This document shows positions 37,735-50,800 of a DNA stretch of 64,000 nt, piece after piece. The notes under the pieces are model-generated. The model had not been told where the DNA came from. It searched no databases and worked only from the letters and a program-made list of their open reading frames with translations. Within the stretch, counting starts at the first letter, position 1; every line of letters begins with the position of its first letter. Both the position numbers and the translations under genes were made by a program. The stretch is from Pocillopora verrucosa (Eukaryota; Cnidaria; Anthozoa; Scleractinia; Pocilloporidae): positions 9,223,458 through 9,287,457 of the forward strand of contig NC_089314.1 of assembly GCF_036669915.1 (NCBI RefSeq). The letters are read 5' to 3'.

Positions 37735-40700
37735 CTAAATGTGATTTTCTGTATCATCCTCAGTCGTCTCAATGGCCTCGTTGATTAACGTCAATGGTAA
37801 AACGGGAACCTTTGCCTCCCTCGATGATTTGTGGGGATTACTGTTGTTTTCCCGTGTGACAGCTCCTGCTAGATTTCTCTGGAAAGGAAATTAATATATT
37901 GAATAACAGTACCACGGATACAGCAAGAACTGAAGGAAAACAATAAAAAAAAAACAAAAAAAAAGGAAGACCAAATTCTTAAGACATTTATTAGTCAAAT
38001 ACTTATTGCATAGGATTGTAGAGTGTCAGTTTTGCCTGAATCTTGTTTTATTTGTTGAATTGCGAAGTTATACTACATTTAAGTAAGGTGAACAATTGAA
38101 AACAAAACACCCAAAATTACTCTCTAAGAGAAGAGGCTCGTCCCTCACTAGAAGCCACTGATTCCCATTGTACATTTTAGTGGAAGCTTGGTCAATTTTC
38201 CATGTCACTGAAATGTTGACTAACCTCCTGCTCCTTCTTTGTTTTCAATCGGTCCTTTTGTCCTTCCATGACAGAGATCTTAACAATCTGTTGCATTTTT
38301 TCTTCAAGGTCAAGTCTTCGCCTAACTTCCTCCTCTAGAGAAATCCTCAAGTCGCGGACCCTTTCTGTAAGTCTACTCCGTTCCTCGGTATAGGAATCCA
38401 AGTTGACCATCATCTTGCGTTGTTTTTCTTGGAGCTCCTGTTCTAGTTTCTCTTTCGCATTTTCCAGCAGGAACACTTTTGTGACCAAGTTGTTTCCTTC
38501 CTGTTGGTGTCGTTTCAAGTCTTTAGCTGTGGCGGCGAATTCGCTTCTTATCTTCATGATGTTTTGTTCAGCCTCATATCTTTCCTTGCTCAGCTCAGTC
38601 TGTAAGTCACCATTAACTTTCTGAAGACAAGAAATTTTGGTCTCGAGAACCACTCGCCTTTCTTCCAAGCAAGCGAGACCCTCTTGCCTTTCCTCTAGCT
38701 TCCGATGCAGTTCTTTTATCTTATTCTCAGCACCTTTCAGAGACTCCTCAAGTGCACTTTTAGAACGTCGAAGCTCCTCACATAATGAACTTTCCTCATT
38801 AAGTTGCCTATGCAACCAGCTGTTCTCCTCTTGAAGGTGTTGGCTCTCTCTTTCAGAATGTTCCTGCATTCGTTGGCATTTTCGTTTCCATGTTTCCAAT
38901 TCCCGCTTAAATTCTGCTTTCTTCGTGGTTGGTGACAACCCATCCACACCAAATCGTAGCTGCAATGATTCTATTTCTTCCTGAAGCCGACCGTTCTCAC
39001 TCATCAAGACATCTTCTGTCTCCTGGTATTGGTCTAGAGCTTCCTCTTTACCTTTCAAAGTGATCTTTAGCGCTGCATAGCGGTCAAAAAAATTTTCTGC
39101 ATCTTCATTTGCTTTTATCTTGTCCGTGATAGCGGCCTCTCTCAGGGTATTCTGTCTTTCTTGGAAAATCTTCAGTTGGTCATTCAAGAACGTAATCCTT
39201 TCTCCTGCTCTCTGAAGCTCATCCTGAACACCATTATCGAGTAAGCCCTTTAGATATTCGTTATCTTTTTTAACACCACTGAGCTCTTCCATCAGTTCAA
39301 GTGACCTCTGCTTTAGCCGAATAACCTCTTCAGAACTACAGTGTTCAAGGTCTGCAAGGACCTCTTTCAAAATGGCTCGCACTTCATGTTTTGTCATCTG
39401 AGGCAAAACTAAATCAGTGTTAAGGTTGTTGATCAATAAAAGAGGTTCCGGATTTAATAAACTTTTTTCTTCAGATTCGATAACGTTCCGTAAAGATTCT
39501 CTCAATTGCGTGGCTTCTTCGGTTGCTACTTCTTTCAGGGTAGTTTCATCCTGCAACCGTTCTCTGAGTGTCGCCACTGTTAGCATCAAGTCGGCGTTTT
39601 CCTTCTCTGCTTTTTCAGACGAGCACTCAAACTTTCGCACCTCCTTATCCTTTGTTTTGGAAATCTCCAGTAAGGACTGAATGTCCTTATTTATCATTAT
39701 GTAAGCACTTCTTGTCTTGTTATGAATTGCCTCCAAGGCTTTCTTCATTTCCACGCTCTCACGTACATTTCTGGTTGTTTCTTCGCGCAGTTTTTCTGTG
39801 ATGCTTCTGTAAGTCTTCAATTTGGATTTTTTCCTTCGCAGCTCGTCACTTAGAGACGCTACCTCTTGCTGGAGTTCGTCCTTGTCACGCTGGACTGCCA
39901 TTAAAAGACTTCGCAATTTTTTTTCACTTTCAGCCATTGCAGAGGTTTCACCAGGTGTATGGTATTCTTTACCTGCCCTCTCTCCGTCGTCTTCTTTGTC
40001 TTCATTTTTTTTTCCTTTTAAAGAGTACGAGCTGAAATGTTTGCTTATAGCTTTAGGTACTATCCTTCTTTTGCCTAGCCCTTTGCCTTTCCACCTTTTT
40101 ACCACACTTTGAAAATCAGAAGAACTTGGAGAGGCAGATCTAGATATCAGGCAACTCGTGCTATCTTCATCGATTATTGGCAATTGAGATATGGTGGATT
40201 GTTCATCAAAGCCTCTGTCTTCCTTTAGTATGAACTCCGATTTCTCTTGTGATGTAATCATTGAAATTTCTAGCTCCTTTTTATCTCTTATCTCTTCTAT
40301 GAGATCATCTTTAAGGGCACGCGACAATGTTTTCAACCTACAGTTGTCTTTCATTAAGGTACTTAATCTTTCTTTGTAGGAGTCCACTTCTCCTTTGAGA
40401 TTGCTGTTTTCTTCACAAAGTCCTTCGATCCTCTCGGCATACTCTTGTAAGTCTCTAGCATTTCTCTCAAGTGTATATTCAACAAGTCTCTCCAGTTCTT
40501 TGAATCTATCGTCCAGTAATGCCCGATGCTCATCAGCTGTGCGAACAACTGTTCTCTGCCTCGCCTCTTCTGTATTTTCCTCGTCGTTACATGTGGTTTT
40601 CATCTGAAAAACTTCTTTTACGGCTTGCTGCAATGACGACTGCAAATATTGCTCGGTCTCTTTGGCATTTTTTAGGTTTTTCTTGTCAATTTGCCGTTCT

Positions 40701-42943
40701 TTCATAGCTGTTTCTAGTTTTAACTCTAAGCTTTTGATCTTCTCTTGCAAAACTTCTATGGCTGACTCATGCGACTGAACTTCTTGCTTCCTTGTTTTGA
40801 TTTCGTCGTAAAGTTCTCGTGCAGTGAGATGCAACTTCTCTTCATTTTTCTTCCCTTGCTCAAGTAACTCTTTCAATGATTTCTCGCCTTCTTCGAGAGA
40901 ATTGATTAGGATTTCTGACTTTTCAGTGTCTTCCTTTAGTAGATCACAGTATTCTTGGAGGTCGCTCTTGTCTTGTCTTGCTCTCTGCAAGCTTTCTTGA
41001 AGGTCTTTCACTTCATCCCTTAGTGCCGCTTGTTCCCTTTCACATTTCCTTTGATAATCCTCAAAGGCTCGTTCCTTACTTCTCAAAAGTTTTCCCAAAA
41101 CCTCGTCTGTGCATTTACTACTGCTCTCACAACTTTCACTCTCAGCCTTCAGCTGCTCTTTTTCCCTCTCATTTTCTTGAAGTTGCTCTCTCAGTATTTC
41201 CAGTTCTATATCCTTGTCTTCGATAGCCTTACTAAACGAGAACTTTGTTTCTTCGATCTTTGCGTTTTTCTTTTCGAGCTCTTTTGAAATTTCTCCATTG
41301 TCCTCGCTAATTTTTTCAACAAGCGCCCTCAGATCGACTATTTTCTTTTCCAGAGAGGCAGTAACACGAGAAAGCTCTTCATTTTCTCGTATGGTACACT
41401 TATTACTGGAGAGTACGTCCTCGATTTTGTTCAATCTAATGTCCGTTGCCTCGGCACTTGAGGGAATTCCTTGGGTCCACTTCGTTTGATTTTCTTCGTC
41501 TTCCTCCTGGATACAGAATTTGACCCAAAGACGATGTATTTTTCCCAGGGTTAAGCAATGAGCTTCCTCTACGCCATGTAAATGGGTAAGAAGTCTAGCA
41601 TTCTGCTCTTCTAAATCAACTATTTTTGCTTTTTGTTGATAGAAAGACTGTTCAATATTGTTCAGTAGTACTATGGACTCTTCATCCTCATCAAACTTAT
41701 TCTCAAAGTCACAACCAGGATTTACTTTTCGCCACATATCTGCAATGTGTGCTGCCAAGCTCTTCAAAGCCATTCTTAGATCGTGGTTTTGTCGCTGTAA
41801 ATCAATCATCGTCACCTCTGCGCTAACATCATCTTCCAAGCTTTCTCCACTGTCGTTGCTTTGTTCAGAGCTACTTAGACCTGAGCTTTCTCCCACTGTA
41901 GAGGAAGGTGACACATTTAAAGCAGTAGCCCTTTGCTCGGGTTCATTGCAAATTGACAGGATATCCGTGATTTGGCTTATGTGACCTGTACTCATTTTTT
42001 TCCAAGATTCCTGAGTATTCTTAAGTTCTAGTGATTTTTGGTCGAGCTCTCGCTCCCTTTTCCCCGTTTCTCCTTTCACCGTGCACAGCTGCTGCTTTAG
42101 ATTTACAAGCTGTTCTTGTAACTCCTCCTTTTGGTTTTTTAAAGACTGAACCAGAATTTCAAGTTCCTCAGAATGTGCCGATTCCTGCCTCAAATCATCC
42201 ACCAAGCATCTCTCCCGCTCCAATGATGTCAGTTTTTGGTTGTGCAACTCAGCTTCCTTAACCCAAAGTTTTTGCAAAGCAGTTTGGACGCCGCATTCTA
42301 GTTCTTCCTTCGCTGAAGTGATTTCCTGAAGTTCTTGAAACTTGTCTTCGACCAATCTCTGTAACTTCCCGAGATTGCGATGGTAGTTTGATCTTTTGAA
42401 ATCCATTTCCAACTTGGGCATGGAAGTTACTCCGTCACCATTACCAGTTTTTTTGCTCTCCTCGTCGGGAAATCTCTGCAAAAATCATTCAAACATTAGC
42501 GGTGTGAAAATCGAACTTTGTTAGTGTCAAAATTATGATAGTAATTTCGCGCCACTGTTTCCTTGTACGGTTGTGAGACCATTTCGCATCAGCGAAATCT
42601 AGACAGCGTAGGTGGCCATAGGAAATAGAGAGTCCATGTGTTGCTTTAAGAGTTATGAGTAAAATCTCATAAAAGCTACTAACAACAATTTGCGAGTAGC
42701 CACTGTAATTAGGAAGGATTCTAAAAATTAACACTTTACCTGGTAACAAGGGCCATCTTCGGTCAGTTCATCTTCTCTCTTAATTTCAAATTCATCCCTT
42801 TGATCGTCTTCAGGGGAATTGAAAGGCTGGAGAAAACAGTCATAATTGTTAAAATCAGCTCCGAGGGAGATAGCTGTATCTAAATCCTCCGTCTCGTTCT
42901 CTTCTTCGTGTTCACACGACTGTTTTACATCATCCATTTTCAC
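37735..42943 (-). CDS. Very large coiled-coil protein, 1,532 residues, one 4.25-kb exon
   Basis: Exons: 42740-42943, 38225-42475, 37735-37878. All are in phase 0 with clean sites (CAG/GTAAAG, TTTGCAG/AGA, GAG/GTTAGT, TTCCAG/AGA). If the last intron is retained, the middle exon stops at 38192 instead. Residues 1-68 are acidic (EHEEENETEDLD). Most of the middle exon is heptad-rich, Glu/Lys/Leu/Gln-rich helix. It is broken by a Ser-rich acidic stretch near residue 200 (SSTVGESSGLSSSEQSNDSG) and a basic linker near residue 840 (RWKGKGLGKRRIVPKAISKH). A short conserved-looking block includes HIADMWRKVNPGCDF. No signal peptide, membrane segment or enzyme motif is visible. Such proteins usually serve centrosomes, cilia, Golgi or cortex; the neighbour tectonic is ciliary, but that is not evidence of a shared role. 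I do not recognise an orthologue. Confidence 0.8.
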
Positions 42944-43024
42944 ATTTCAACTCCACTAAATGGGAAAAGATGACAAAATAGATTACAGGTAAGAAGTAGA
43001 CTAGAGGCTCCCGTGAGACTACAC

Positions 43025-43200
43025 AATTAACCCCTAAACCTTCAGAGTGACAAGCATCTAATTTCTTCAAACAATATCACAGCTAAATCAAATTAAAAGG
43101 TCACGAGAATAACGGAAATGATAACCAATTAGAGAAACCCTTGATCGTTCAATAAATTCTCCTTACCTGCATCTCAAGAAATGTGAAGAGTACTTTTGAG
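43025..43200. mobile_element. MITE-like element, partial copy
   Basis: It starts TTAACCCCTAAACCTTCAGAG and shares GGTCACGAGAATAACGGAAA and AATAAATTCTCCTTACCTGC with the family described at 29946 and 54434. The right terminus is degraded. Confidence 0.55.
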
Positions 43201-43278
43201 TTCAAACCATCTTCTGTACCACGCTAGTTCATGAACTGAGCAAGAGTACTGAATTTACAGCTGCTTGGAATCAGCTGA

Positions 43279-43490
43279 TTAACCCTTAAATTCCCAAGAT
43301 CCCATTAGTAATTCTCCTTACTGTCTGCCAAACAATTCTTCTGATGTTACATCTGAGAATTAAGTATTGTATCAACAAATAATCCCCTAATTGGTACTTT
43401 TCTTGGTTCTCATCACCAGTCCTCTTGATTTTGTATTGATATTGTAAGGAGAAATTCTGTCTCGGTCACTCATGGGAGTTAAAGGGTTAA
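43279..43490. mobile_element. MITE-like element, same subfamily as 25711-25923
   Basis: The inverted ends are TTAACCCTTAAATTCCC and GGGAGTTAAAGGGTTAA. Internal TAATTCTCCTTACTGTCT and GATATTGTAAGGAGAAATT match the copy in the ETHE1 intron. Confidence 0.7.
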
Positions 43491-43739
43491 AACTAACCAC
43501 TTTAAGTTGCGCTACTGTTGAATATCAAGCCTACATATAGTTAAGGATACGATCCTTTTTTTGCCAAATTTACTCGAAATCGCTGACCATTATCTTCTGC
43601 CTTAATATAAATAACGGCGAGACATGAAGTAACGTTTTTTTCGTCGATAAATTTTACCTTTAGTCGTAATTCTCGATGAAATAAATAGCGAGTGAAAGTC
43701 AACGAAATTTACCTTTTAGCTGGACGCACGTATCAGTTA

Positions 43740-43757
43740 TGACGTCACTTTCCCGCC
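43740..43757. promoter_or_regulatory. CRE-like and E2F-like sites upstream of the coiled-coil gene
   Basis: A perfect palindromic TGACGTCA at 43740-43747 is followed at once by TTTCCCGCC at 43749-43757. These match the vertebrate CRE and E2F consensus. They lie about 800 bases above the coiled-coil start codon and about 1.1 kb above the receptor. The pairing may be chance. Confidence 0.3.
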
Positions 43758-44893
43758 TTTGTGACGAAGGTAGTTTTTGCAGTCTCACCAACACAGCGGT
43801 CAGATTATTGCATATGCGCACTATGACGAATAACATGGAAGTTCAGAGGGAGAGGTAGTATTCGCTGTCTCTAATGAGAGTTCGAAGTTTCTAAGACAGA
43901 GACATACGTAGTTTTTTTGGACTTTACCCGCTATGTGTTAGTTTACACTCTTGTACTCTTTTTCTGCACTTTGCACGGCGGCGTGATTTAGTCGTTCATG
44001 GACTTGACCGTGCAGACTGCAACGTATTCTTTGTTGTGTTCGTGGTGGAGTTGCCGGTAATCACCGAGGGAAATGTGTTAAAAAAGGAAGAACCAGAGCC
44101 ACACAAGATATTTTTGACGATCACAGGTCTATGTTTATGGTGGACAATGGACTGTGCAGCAAGGGTAGAGGAAATTTTCGGTCACATTCCATATCGATCA
44201 CCGAAACGGAGCGTCCGCGTTAAAAACAGTTGGCATATTTCATAATTAAATAAAGGCGAGATTTAATCTTACTCTAAAATCCTTTTTTCATTTGTCGGTA
44301 AAGTTTCCGCACAGCCCCAAACTAATGTAAAACAAATATGTTTTCCCAATGGAAATGTATTGTTTTTTTCGTTGTTTTCTCTAGTCAAGAACTGAGGGCC
44401 GTGGGGAAATTTTACCCTTTTGTTTAACGCATTGCAATAGTTGCAAATTTAATCTTCTTTTTCTTACTTTACGCCAAACACGCGTACGGAAATCCCTCGT
44501 ATGCTTTCAAATTGTCCTGCATGCACGGTGTTTGAACGCTGTGTTTTCATTAAGTCACCGGGGAAACTAGTAATCGCACGCAGTATTCAAAATGGCGTCT
44601 TGCCAAATAAACATATCTGACGTGGATATTATTTACATAAAATCGAAATATTCAGAAAAGTGAAAGTCTTTGCAAGGAATAAACAATTATCCTAACAAAT
44701 TTCTAAAGAGAAAAGTGGAAGAGATTCGATTGCATTTGATTTCCCATTTTCGAAGAAGCAATTTCTCGGCAAGGGAAGCTATTTTAGCGATGACTCGCAT
44801 GAGTTCGTATATGCAAATTAAATAAAATGATCGTTCATCCCAGAAGTCAAATTTTGATAGAAACGCCTAGAAGTTTTCGTTTAGACATGGAGT

Positions 44894-47800
44894 ATGGCTT
44901 ATGAAAAGCGGGCATTTTGGCTCGTTCTACGAGTTTGGCATGTGTCCTCGATCTGTCTTCACTGTCAACACTCCATTTGCGCGGCTGAACACGTGTTAGG
45001 CCAACAGAAGGCGAGCGTTCACCATTCAAGCAACAAGTCGGCAGGTAAGTGCAATAAGTCTCAAAGATTTGTACCATGCATTTACGTTTTTTTGAAATTG
45101 TAGAATATTCAAGGTTGTGACATGATTCTGTCGTAAGAAAAGAAGTTAACAATAGCGAAAGATCTTCGGAATCGGCGGTGTTCTGAACTGTTTTGCACAT
45201 GAAAAGGTTAGTTGCTTTTTCGAAAGACAATCATATTGGTATTCTCTTCATAATTGTTTGTGTCGAGCGCTTCCGCCTTTTGTTTGACTCGCTGAAGGAG
45301 AATGAAGTATCCTTTTCCAACATGAAATACAGCGGCTCACAGTTATGGTGTTGTTAAAGCACAACATTTTCGGGACACAACGATTTGTAAAGAATTTGTA
45401 AACGTACAGGTACCTGTTAAATGAACAACTAATTTTGAAATTTACCGAACGGGTTAAAACATGCTGCGTGATATCTATGAAGCTCAGAGATTTACCTTTG
45501 GACTTGATAGTTTTATTTCTAATTTCAAGAGTGTTCTGCTGTTTTTGGAAAAACTTGGCCGAGCTTCACTGTCAAACTACTGTCAGGAACTTTTAAGTCA
45601 CGCTGTAAAATGTATCACACCAGAATTGGAACCCTTTTGAATGGGATGCACCTGCTTGGTGTCTGGTGTTTATTTCTAAGTCATTGATGTTAACCCTGTA
45701 ACTCATAAGATCTGATGGTTAATTCTCCCCTCTTGCTGCTGCACATTTCTCTGTAAAGGAGAGTTTTTTGTTAGATCAAGAAAAAAACTACCTGATAAGT
45801 TTGAGTAAATCTCATTACCTATTTGCTGGATATTGTATAGATGTTATTAGAGAACATTTACAGGTTAACACACTCAGCGAGTGAATTATCAGGATGTACC
45901 TGCCCAAGTTCAGTCAAACCATAAATGAGAAATTTCAAAACTACACAAGGCTTTGCTGAGTGTGGTATGTAAAATTTTGAGTTCATTGTTTGTGAATGAG
46001 TACAGGTAAATCCTGATAATCCATGAGCAATGAATGCATTAATAGTTTTTTTATTCAAATTAAATACACGGCGCAAAGAAACACAACACACAAAAACACC
46101 TCAACCAGCTTGAACGAAAATTTAGAATTTGTAACCTAACTTTTCAAAACAGATATTCCCCAAGCAGTTGCTTTCTTGGTGTTTATAGGGATTGCATCAT
46201 CAATAAGAGAAGCAATGTCTGCATCTGACAAATTGACAAACTTTGAGTCGGTGGAAGCTGTGGTGTGATGACAGTGGTGTGTTGAATTTACACCACAGCT
46301 ATTACACCATGATAATGATGTCATGGAGGTTGTTTTTGTCACAACCCAGTATCACGTTGTAAAAATCAGCCAATCAGAAAATCAGAATTTGTACAGTGAA
46401 AGTGAAAGTTGAATAAAAATTATATTAATCACCCCTGAGAGTTGAAAGTTAAGGAAATTATAGGAGAAGTTGTGGGAAATTCACTGTCTGTGAATGTTAA
46501 ACTTTATGATATTTGGATGGGGGATGTTCAACTCATTTAACAGCCTCAATTTTTCATTTGTTAGTGGTTGTGTTGTCAGTAGTGTTTGTGAGGGGTTCTA
46601 ACTAGCTTTTAGAAAATGCAATAGTTTCAAACTCTTTTACAAACCAGTAAATGTAATTATCTTGAGCACTTGTCCCCATGGAAAATTTTGCTACATTGGG
46701 GATCTAAGAGTATCCATTTCTGGAGGCAGACTGAATAGAAAAAGGAAATCCAGATTCAAAAAAAGGGAACGAGTCATGTTCACACTCAACCACTTTCAAT
46801 TTTTTGAGGAGCAATCAACAGCAATAATTAACATCCTTGTTTTAATTTCACCTAATTGGTACAGAAAATACAAGAACAACAAAAACAACAATTTATTTGT
46901 AATTTATTGACAAACATTACACAACTATCCTTAGCTATCTAACCCATGAGCGTTTGATTTTTCCAACAGTATCACCTCTGAATGGGTGTGGACAGAACGT
47001 GAGGTTGGCCATGGCCTACCCTATGGCCTACCCTGTGGCCTACCCTATGGCCTACCCTGTGGCCTACCCTATGGCCTAAAGGTGGTCAGATTTCTAAAAA
47101 CATAAAAATAAAATCAGTAAGAGTTGAACGAGTACGCTGGCGTACAATTCTATGTCTCTAAATAGGGTATACTAAAAAGTCACTATCACGATTTTGAACG
47201 TCGGAGTAATAACGGTAGGTTAAGGGGAAGGGGAGAGGGGAGAGGGGAGAGGAGGGGCCAATATTGCGTGGTCGCTGAGGATATCCACAATGGCGGCTTC
47301 ACGATCTATACAGGCTGCCAGCTAGTAATATATAGTGGAGTGCTAGTATAAAAGTGCAATGAACGGTGTTATATCGAACAACATATCCAGGTAAGAAAAT
47401 GCAAACAGTACGTGCCAGGCCAATTTTTTAAAGTGCCTCTTTATTGCTGTAGAGTATTGAATTTGCAACAAGCACCCCGGGACACATGCATCGCCGTCAT
47501 AAACGTTTCACAAACTTTACTTGCTTCTCTTACTGAAGTGTTGTAGTATAACAATACAAGTGGTATATTAAGCTGTCCTCTGTGCAACAGGAAGTTCATT
47601 TGGGATACTATATTGCATGACATTGTGACAAAAAGATATAGCACATAGAGTAATTGAAAAATTTAACAATCTGTTTAATAATTTTTCTTTTCTTTTTATA
47701 TCTCAAAATAAATGTCCTAAAGTTAGTTAATTAACTAATTATTCGACTCTTACTGATTTTATTTTTTATGTTTTTAAAAATCTGACCACCGGTAGGCCAT

Positions 47801-50800
47801 AGGGTAGGCCACAGGGTAGGCCATGACTTACACCATAGCTTAGGCCATGGTCTACCCCACGTTTTGTCCAGACCCCCTCTGAATCAAACATTAAGGTCAT
47901 GGGAATGAAGGAAATGATTACCAATTCAAGAACCTCTCGATTGTTATACAAATTCTCTTTGTAAGTTCTATAGGAAACTCTCAGAGAACAATGTGGAAAC
48001 TTGCTAACTGATGTTAGGTTACAAAGGGTTAACAAATAGGAATGCAGAGAGAGTAAGTGTTAAGTGTACCAAATTCAGTAGAGTGATTTAATTTTAGAGT
48101 CATGTATTGATTATTATTTCCAGGGTTATATTTAGAAACTTCAAACGATGTGACAATCAGAGTGGGGAAACTACTTCAGTTGAACTGCAGTATAATTGGA
48201 GCAGTTAATTCCTCTCAGTTATCCTGGTATCATGGGAATCAGAGTTTGTCCAATCACACAACAAAACTGAGTAATGAAACCATTCAGTTGATAATAGAGC
48301 AGGTGGACTGGATTAACAATGGAAGTTACGTGTGTAAAGAAAAAGGGAAGAATAACATCGTTCAACCCAAGTCTGTCGCAGTGACAATTGGTGGTAAGTA
48401 AAAACTACATTTTTCTTACATCATTCTGTCATGTGCTGGGCTCAATTATTCAATATTGTACAGGGAAGGTGTTTGGTAACAAAAATTTCTATAGATAGCT
48501 TTGGTAAGTGCTTGATGTTTAATTGATATGATAGTCAGTAAATAGTGGATACTTGGTCAACAATTGGTCACGGGATAGGTGGATACAGCTCTACTGCAAC
48601 CAGTTGCACTAGAGCTTGTGACCATGATTTCAACCATCCAACCAGACAAACAGTGAGGAAGGAGAATAAAACTGAATAAATTTGTTAAGTGGATCTGTAT
48701 ATTCAAACGGCATGATGTTATTTGCAAAGTTCTATTTACTGTATTTACCTGTGTATAATGTGCACCTGTGTATAATACGCACCCTCATTTTTGACCTCTT
48801 TTTTCTAAAAAAAAGGATTTCAAGAAAAACACCAAGAATTAAAACTTCCATTTTACCATTTAATTAACAAGAGCTGGGAATTCATAAATAATATAGTAAC
48901 AACAATTTCTAACTAGTTGCTACTACAAACATCGTACACACCGAGCACCTACTTAATACAAGCTTTGCCATTCAATAACAGTCAGACGTTTTACAAATGT
49001 TGTAACTTGAAGTCCTCATTAATATACCTAAATTCACAACTTCTCACAGCACTGCTGGTAGCTTGAATATCATCACTGCATTGCAATTGCTTTCGATTTA
49101 AGTAAAATGTTCAGTGTCTTTAAACAACGAAACCCTCAAATTCTGACTCACAGTCCGATTCAAATAGGTTTTCGATTTGTTCTTAGTTGAATTGTAAACC
49201 AATTCATCTTGTGATCCATCCAAATTATTTGTGATCCCACACTTCAGTAAAGAGGCAGTGATCATTTCTGACAGAATGGCTTTCCATGCTTGCGAAATCC
49301 ACTAACAGATCAGTTCCCCCAAAGCCCTCTTTTGTCATCCAGAGTCGGTAAATTCGCGAATTCCATCAGCCATCCGGTGCTTTCGGACTCCATCTTTAAA
49401 CAGTTTGTTCAAAGATACATCAAGCAGCTGGAGAAGGAAAGTAAACCCGCCAGGAATCACAGCAAGATCAATGTTCTCGCGTTTGAAGGACACTTTCACA
49501 GTATCTATCAAGTCAGCTTCAAATGAGTTGTAAACAAGCAAGCTCTTTCTCCTCTCCAGGCCACCAATCCATGCAATTTTACTTTCTTTGTTGTGTTTTT
49601 AACATATGCAAATTAGGACGGGCTTGACAAACAATAGAATCCATGTATAATACACACTGCAATTTTGATGATTATTTTTACAGAAAAGAAGTGCGCATTA
49701 TACACAGGTAAATACGATATACAATTAATATGTTTTATACACTTAATGCCCTTGTAGATATTCCAAGTCCACCTAGAGATGTATGGGTGAACAATGTGGA
49801 GTTTAAAACTCGTATTCATTGGAAGGCCCCATTGTACAGTGGTGGATTAAAACTAAAGTATGCTGTCAAAGCAAGATGTGCATTTAATACATCAAGTTTA
49901 AGTGCTGATCAGCTGTGGGAGTGTAAAAAAGATTTCTTGTGTGAAAGTCATTTCCAACAAGAACCAGGAGCAGGATCTGATAGTTTTTTTTGTGATGTTT
50001 ATGAGGTCCTTTCCTACCACCCATACTCTGCCTATGTTGAGGCTATAAATGACTTAGGAACTGGTGTAAGCAATCCTGTGGAATTCACCCAGAACCTCAT
50101 GTTTGATCCACTTTTAAGTGAGTACTAGCGGCAGTTGCTGCTACCAAGATAATATTCTGTGATTTTACATGTGTTGCCTATCATCATGATGATTATAATT
50201 TGTTTTGTGAATGCTCAGGGTATATGTTAATTATTAATCATGAGAGATGGGTGGCCTGACATACAAGTTCTGACAGAGGTTCTGACATACAAGATATTTT
50301 ACAGTATCTCACATTGCCTCTCCTTACCCAGGACTAAACATGGGTACAGGTAAATTGTCTGAGAAACCCAGCTGACAAAGAACTGGGGGAACTGCAAAAG
50401 TTAATGGGAAAGGACTTGCATCCTGATTCTGGAGAAAAGTAATTTGCTTCTGATCACTGCAAGCTACACTGTATGAAGAGTGGAATAAGTTTTAGGATCT
50501 TTTGTGCTACTTGGCTCAAGTGCAGACTCTATTAACCCATTATCAATTAAGCAGTAATTATTTTGCAATTGAATGTGTGTGATTGTGTAGTTGGATTGTC
50601 TGGGTTAGGGCACTCCCTAAAAAGTACTGTTGTTAGTATTAGTGAATGACGTTTTGACAACCTGAGTCATCTTCAGGGTAGAGTAAATGGCAAGTAAGTG
50701 TTATAATGAAGTCACTTGAGGTCTTCAATGATGACTTCCACTCAGGTTGTCCATCAGTGTCAGTCACTACTGCCAGTGCCAGCAGCAGTCCATCTCAGGA

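Larger units (their letters stand above)
42944..44893. other. Head-to-head spacer between the coiled-coil gene and the receptor gene
   Basis: It holds MITE-like copies at 43025-43200 and 43279-43490 and presumably the promoters of both genes. A plus-strand open frame of 69 codons at 44036-44245 has no recognisable features. No RNA gene is seen. Confidence 0.45.

Noticed and set aside
38403-42261. Many plus-strand open frames of 60-108 codons
   Set aside because: They are antisense shadows of the coiled-coil exon, whose Glu/Leu-rich codons leave few stops on the other strand.
44036-44245. Plus-strand 69-codon frame as a gene upstream of the receptor
   Set aside because: No conserved motif, no clear splice partner; more likely promoter-proximal sequence.
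46984-47875. CRISPR-like array because of the regular GGCCTACCC units
   Set aside because: Units are adjacent without spacers, inverted at the two ends, and lie in a eukaryotic intron; a foldback element explains them.
50763-50800. Short stretch reading CAGTGTCAGTCACTACTGCC as a possible GTCA array or regulatory site
   Set aside because: Too short and not periodic.
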